Shown one piece after another: positions 7,045 to 9,875 of a DNA stretch of 9,875 nt (position 1 is its first letter; each line of letters begins with the position of its first letter). A program made the position numbers and the translations under genes. The notes below the pieces were generated by a model. It worked only from the letters and a program-made list of their open reading frames with translations, was not told the DNA's origin and did not search any database. Location: positions 1 to 9,875 of the forward strand of contig JBFLVQ010000346.1 of assembly GCA_040758525.1 (NCBI GenBank), given 5' to 3'. The stretch is from JBFLVQ01 sp040758525 (GTDB taxonomy: Bacteria > Acidobacteriota > Blastocatellia > Chloracidobacteriales > JADJPF01).

Positions 7045-7893
7045 CTATTTGATCAATGTTCCCATACGAGACCAACGGGTTCGACTAAAGAAATCATAGA
7101 TCAAGTTACCTGAAGAGACATGACCATCTGCATCCTTGGAAAGATCAAAAGACCAATAGACCATCAGTGCGCGCCCTACAACATTGTCTCGTGGTACTGT
7201 TCCCCAATATCTACTATCTTGGCTGTTGTCACGATTGTCTCCCATTACGAAATATTCATTGGCAGGCAGCGTAAATGGCTTACCAACAGCAAACTCTTGG
7301 CCCGTCAACTGCTTTTGTACAGGATCAAAATCGCTCTCTTCACTCCCCTCAGAATAGTAGACTTTGTAGGATGCACCTTCAACAGGCTCTTCTGCATTCA
7401 AGATATCGAGTGGTGCATCATTATCAACAATGTCTGTTGGGGTACGATGTTGCTCAGCAATAACGCGCTGTTCAGGAAGTTCCTGACCATTGACGTAGAC
7501 ACGTGTGCCTTTCACTTCAATAGTCTCACCGGGCAGTCCAATAACGCGCTTGACGTAGTTTGTATCGGGATCGCGGGGATACTTAAAAACAATGATATCG
7601 CCACGGCGAATGGGTCGGTGTGGCATTATCTTATCGATCATCATGCCATCTTTGCCAAAGATGAACTTGTTGACAAGTAGATGATCACCAACCAAAATGG
7701 TATTAAGCATTGATCCAGTTGGTACCTTCACTGCTTGAACAATAAATGTCATGCCGAAGAGCGCCATAATCACGGTAACGATCGCTGATTCAAAATACTC
7801 ACGTATCAAACTCTTGCGCAGTTCTGGGGGCAATTTAGCTGCGTCTGGCGCGTTCTTCTCTTTGGGCGGTGAGGTTTCCGGCGTTTCTGACAT
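7045..7893 (-). CDS. lepB: Signal peptidase I
   Basis: A 282-residue type I signal peptidase (S26A) that removes signal peptides from exported proteins at the outer face of the inner membrane. After a proline- and charge-rich cytosolic N-terminus, one transmembrane helix spans about 36-54. The Ser-Lys dyad is visible: Ser61 in VPTGSM and Lys115 in YVKRVIGLPGE. Other conserved boxes are GDHLLVNKF (69-77), RGDIIVFKYP (97-106) and MGDNRDNSQDSRYWG (217-231). An acidic insertion of about 60 residues between 145 and 205 makes the beta-rich cap larger than in minimal Gram-positive enzymes. The start is well defined: AAGGAG (plus 7900-7905) lies 6 bases before the ATG. It follows rnc by 36 bases, so the two are almost certainly cotranscribed; lepB-rnc linkage is known in many bacteria, though E. 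coli has the opposite order. Its clients here would include the M16, peptidoglycan-binding, TPR-like and DsbD-like proteins. Confidence 0.96.
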   Translation of the reverse strand: MSETPETSPPKEKNAPDAAKLPPELRKSLIREYFESAIVTVIMALFGMTFIVQAVKVPTGSMLNTILVGDHLLVNKFIFGKDGMMIDKIMPHRPIRRGDIIVFKYPRDPDTNYVKRVIGLPGETIEVKGTRVYVNGQELPEQRVIAEQHRTPTDIVDNDAPLDILNAEEPVEGASYKVYYSEGSEESDFDPVQKQLTGQEFAVGKPFTLPANEYFVMGDNRDNSQDSRYWGTVPRDNVVGRALMVYWSFDLSKDADGHVSSGNLIYDFFSRTRWSRMGTLIK

Positions 7894-7899
7894 TGCAGA

Positions 7900-7905
7900 C
7901 TCCTT
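7900..7905 (-). promoter_or_regulatory. Ribosome binding site of lepB
   Basis: AAGGAG on the minus strand, 6 bases from the ATG, in the 36-base rnc-lepB spacer. It is the best-spaced Shine-Dalgarno sequence in the window and fixes the lepB start. Confidence 0.8.
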
Positions 7906-7929
7906 AAAAGCAGTGTCTGATGGCTATCT

Positions 7930-8691
7930 TTAACCATCAATCAATTTCAGTTTGGTAAGCGCTTCACGTGCTGCATCCTGATGTGCCACTTTGATCGCAT
8001 GGCCTTCACCAGTGGCAATACGTTCCTGGCCGATACGTAGTTCAACACGGAAGAGTCGTTCATGCTCAGGACCAATGGTTTCTATCACAATATATTCTGG
8101 CGCAGGCAGATTGATTGCCTGTAGATACTCCTGTAACGCGGATTTATAGTCAGTAGCAGAGAGATCTTCAATGTTGAGATTTTTCAAGTCATGAAAAAGT
8201 TCTCGACGTACAAAATTAGTCGCAGCTTCTATACCACCATCAAGAAAGATTGCAGCAATGATTGCTTCATAAGCATCTACCAGTAATGCACGCTTGGAGC
8301 GACCACCAGTCTTCTCTTCACCTCGATTAAGGCGCAGGAACTGTCCTAGTCCTAACATCTCTGCACGTCTTGCCAGTGTACGTGCACTTACTAGATAGGC
8401 TTTGATCTTAGAGAGTTTGCCTTCATCAAGAGCAGGAAAGGATTGGAAGATCCAGAAGCTCACTATGAAGCCAAGCACAGAATCGCCTAAGAACTCAAGT
8501 GCCTCATTATCAGCAATCTTCTCATCTGGACGTTCATTGGCAAAAGAGCGATGGGTAAGTGCGCGTGCTAGCAGGGTAAAATTACTAAAGCTATAGCCAA
8601 GTCGTCGTTCTAATTCGATAAATTCGCTAGGTTGTGTCTGCTGCTCCATAAATGCAGAGCGCCAGCTCCTTCCTGCTGCTGGCGCTGTCAT
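7930..8691 (-). CDS. rnc: Ribonuclease III
   Basis: RNase III cleaves double-stranded RNA and acts in rRNA maturation and mRNA turnover. With the ATG at 8691 the protein has 253 residues. The catalytic domain carries the family signature NEALEFLGDSVL (62-73) with Glu63, Glu66 and Asp70, and the second metal-binding set Asp139 and Glu142 (LLVDAYEAIIAAIFLDGG). A double-stranded RNA-binding domain occupies about 182-250 (DYKSALQEYLQ to HQDAAREAL). Both domains are intact and of normal length. The start is uncertain: ATG 8691 has no ribosome binding site but sits at the expected transcription start of a possible promoter; ATG 8649 (MEQQTQPSEF, 239 residues) fits the usual N-terminus better, and AAGGAG lies upstream of it at an overlong 16 bases. 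The gene leads the rnc-lepB-kinase unit and follows the TPR-like gene by 63 bases. Confidence 0.95.
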   Translation of the reverse strand: MTAPAAGRSWRSAFMEQQTQPSEFIELERRLGYSFSNFTLLARALTHRSFANERPDEKIADNEALEFLGDSVLGFIVSFWIFQSFPALDEGKLSKIKAYLVSARTLARRAEMLGLGQFLRLNRGEEKTGGRSKRALLVDAYEAIIAAIFLDGGIEAATNFVRRELFHDLKNLNIEDLSATDYKSALQEYLQAINLPAPEYIVIETIGPEHERLFRVELRIGQERIATGEGHAIKVAHQDAAREALTKLKLIDG

Positions 8692-8696
8692 TTATT

Positions 8697-8725
8697 AAGT
8701 TAAATTAAAATTGGGAAAATGCCAA
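8697..8725 (-). promoter_or_regulatory. Possible promoter for rnc, close to its first ATG
   Basis: On the minus strand TTGGCA (plus 8725-8720, 5 of 6 to the -35 consensus) is followed after 17 bases by TAACTT (plus 8702-8697, 3 of 6 to the -10 consensus). The expected transcription start falls at or next to the ATG at 8691, which would make the message leaderless. The -35 element overlaps the 3' arm of the hairpin that may terminate the upstream gene. The -10 match is weak, so this is tentative. Confidence 0.33.
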
Positions 8726-8755
8726 GTGTGCTGTGCACCCAGCGGTTAACTTGGC
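8713..8755 (-). terminator. Possible terminator between the TPR-like gene and rnc
   Basis: On the minus strand GCCAAGT (plus 8755-8749), overlapping the stop codon of the TPR-like gene, pairs with ACTTGGC (plus 8727-8721). The intervening 21 bases can form an inner GCTG/CAGC pair. ATTTT follows the 3' arm. The stem is only 7 bases and the T-run only 4, so termination may be partial. Confidence 0.42.
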
Positions 8756-9702
8756 TACTTTGTACAGGAGGATTTGAAGCCATCAATAAAGGCTGGCAGA
8801 CCATCCGATTTGCCTTCATGGCGAAACTTATAAAGTTCTTCCATGCTTGGCTTGACGCGGTTGCGTAGGGCATCGTAATTGGCCTTACCGTCTGAGACCG
8901 CCATCATCTTGCCATAAGCTTCCAGCATCTGATCAATTACTGGGTTGATCTTATCTAGAATGGCTTTGCCATCATCACTAGATTTCTTATCATCTGGCAG
9001 TTGGTTATATTCAGCACTAAGGGCTTCATATTTATTGTTATGTATCTGAGCGATAAGATAATGAGTAACAGGGTCGGAGCAGTCTTGTTTAGCCGACTCG
9101 CTTAGTGCATTAAGAGCATCCTCATCCTTCTTAGCTTTAAGTAGAAAGAGGCCAACCGCTTGATGCATACTGGCCAGCACGGCGCCTTTGCGGGTGTTCC
9201 ACTGTGCCTCATCAAGGCCGACCGGACGTTTACCATTATTAATCAATTCAACCGCCTTTTTGGCATATTCAGTGCCTTTATCAGCAAATGAGTAGTCGGC
9301 TTTGGGACCCTTGGCAAGACGCGCGCTAAAATCAGCTAATGTGAGCAGGTAATTGAGGTTTTCGGGTTCCTCATTAAGGACGTCAGCGGCAAGCTTAAAG
9401 GCGTCCTCGGTTTTCCCCTCTTGCATAGCCTGCTGTAATAGACTGCCACGTGCCTGGCTAACTTGATCCTTTAGATATGGGACATATTGACTTTTAGGAT
9501 AGAGCTTAAGGGCTTCTTGAGCCATTGCTAATTTCTTAATATTATCTTTTTCTGCTATGCAAGCATTAAGTGTGTCGTAGACTTTTCTCTCCGTGGCGGG
9601 GTCCAGCTTCTGGTCACCTTGGGCAAAGACTGCCGGTGAGGCTGCTAGGGTTAATAAACCCATAAAGCAGACGGCGGATAATAGTGCACTTAACTTTCTC
9701 AT
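8755..9702 (-). CDS. Exported helical TPR-like repeat protein of unknown function
   Basis: A 315-residue protein I do not recognise at family level. Residues 1-27 are a signal peptide (MRKLSALLS, hydrophobic core, cleavage after SPAVFA before QGD). The mature part is almost wholly alpha-helical in character and shows tetratricopeptide-like helix pairs: about 36-70 (AMAQEALKLYPKSQYVPYL), 86-130 (EDAFKLAADVLNEEPENLNYLLTLADF) and 174-222 (QAVGLFLLKAKKDEDALNALSESAKQD). A charged segment near 232-248 precedes a last helical part. No catalytic motif, transmembrane segment or lipobox is seen. Three mature cysteines (48, 208, 313) are present. The start is supported by AGGAGG (plus 9714-9719) 11 bases upstream. 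TPR proteins usually scaffold other proteins, so a periplasmic adaptor is the simplest guess. It lies just before rnc-lepB, but a hairpin between suggests partly separate transcription. Confidence 0.85.
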   Translation of the reverse strand: MRKLSALLSAVCFMGLLTLAASPAVFAQGDQKLDPATERKVYDTLNACIAEKDNIKKLAMAQEALKLYPKSQYVPYLKDQVSQARGSLLQQAMQEGKTEDAFKLAADVLNEEPENLNYLLTLADFSARLAKGPKADYSFADKGTEYAKKAVELINNGKRPVGLDEAQWNTRKGAVLASMHQAVGLFLLKAKKDEDALNALSESAKQDCSDPVTHYLIAQIHNNKYEALSAEYNQLPDDKKSSDDGKAILDKINPVIDQMLEAYGKMMAVSDGKANYDALRNRVKPSMEELYKFRHEGKSDGLPAFIDGFKSSCTK

Positions 9703-9775
9703 TGAATTACTTCCCTCCTAAAACAAAGTAAGCTTAATTGGTGATAGATGCCCTCAAAAACCGAATTTGGTATGT

Positions 9776-9781
9776 ATTATA
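9776..9781 (-). promoter_or_regulatory. -10 element for the TPR-like gene
   Basis: A perfect TATAAT on the minus strand (plus ATTATA), predicting transcription start near 9769 and a leader of about 67 bases carrying AGGAGG. No recognisable -35 element lies 15-19 bases upstream, and no extended TGn motif precedes it, so an activator may be needed or the match may be chance. Confidence 0.42.
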
Positions 9782-9855
9782 CCGTTTAATCTACGCACCC
9801 CGCATTGAGTATCTTAACTAATGGGTCCTGATAGCAACACAACCCTTTTGACTCG

Positions 9856-9875
9856 AAAAAAAACCTCTGAGTTGC
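9856..9875 (-). terminator. Right-edge half of a probable terminator
   Basis: On the minus strand GCAACTCAGAGG is followed by eight T (plus A-run 9856-9863). That is the appearance of a 3' stem arm plus T-tract of an intrinsic terminator for a leftward gene beyond the window. The matching 5' arm would lie outside, so this is a prediction. Confidence 0.35.

Noticed and set aside
7120..7680. 186-codon open frame antisense to lepB
   Set aside because: It lies wholly opposite a clearly conserved gene, its translation is rich in Cys, Ile and Trp with no recognisable domain, and no ribosome binding site stands out. It is a shadow frame.

Overview
The window looks like chromosomal housekeeping DNA from a Gram-negative-type bacterium of moderate GC content. 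Several proteins carry exported or periplasmic signals (an HtrA protease with two PDZ domains, a DsbD-like periplasmic domain, a two-domain M16 peptidase). The set, the rnc-lepB-ABC1 kinase order and the protein style fit Acidobacteriota, perhaps Blastocatellia, but that placement is inference from memory and no marker gene here proves it. No phage, transposon, CRISPR, tRNA or rRNA feature is visible. Genes are tightly packed and the longest gene-free stretch is about 250 bases.

Left part (1-2673): a truncated gene for an exported DsbD N-terminal-domain protein runs leftward off the window. It is divergent from a membrane-anchored HtrA/DegP-type serine protease. The shared spacer holds a recognisable promoter for the protease, with two perfect 10-base direct repeats 21 bases apart around the -35 element, which is the most operator-like signal in the window. 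The protease gene ends in a GC-rich hairpin. Next is a small secreted protein with one peptidoglycan-binding domain, closed by a textbook intrinsic terminator.

Middle (2674-5579): an AT-rich inverted repeat precedes a large secreted M16 zinc peptidase. It is an internal fusion of one active half (HxxEH) and one degenerate half in which both zinc-binding histidines are methionine.

Right part (5585-9875, all leftward): an exported TPR-like protein of unknown function, then rnc (RNase III), lepB (signal peptidase I) and an ABC1/UbiB-family kinase-like protein, read in that order. rnc, lepB and the kinase gene probably form one transcription unit. A hairpin sits in the lepB-kinase spacer. rnc may have its own promoter, placed so close to its first ATG that the message could be leaderless. 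The kinase gene meets the M16 gene tail to tail with only 5 bases between stop codons.

Taken together, most genes concern the cell envelope: export (LepB), periplasmic folding or redox (DsbD-like), quality control (HtrA, M16), wall binding, and an exported repeat protein. I see no clearly novel multi-gene system. The points most worth a second look are the htrA promoter repeats, the unknown TPR-like protein and the regulatory architecture around rnc-lepB-kinase.
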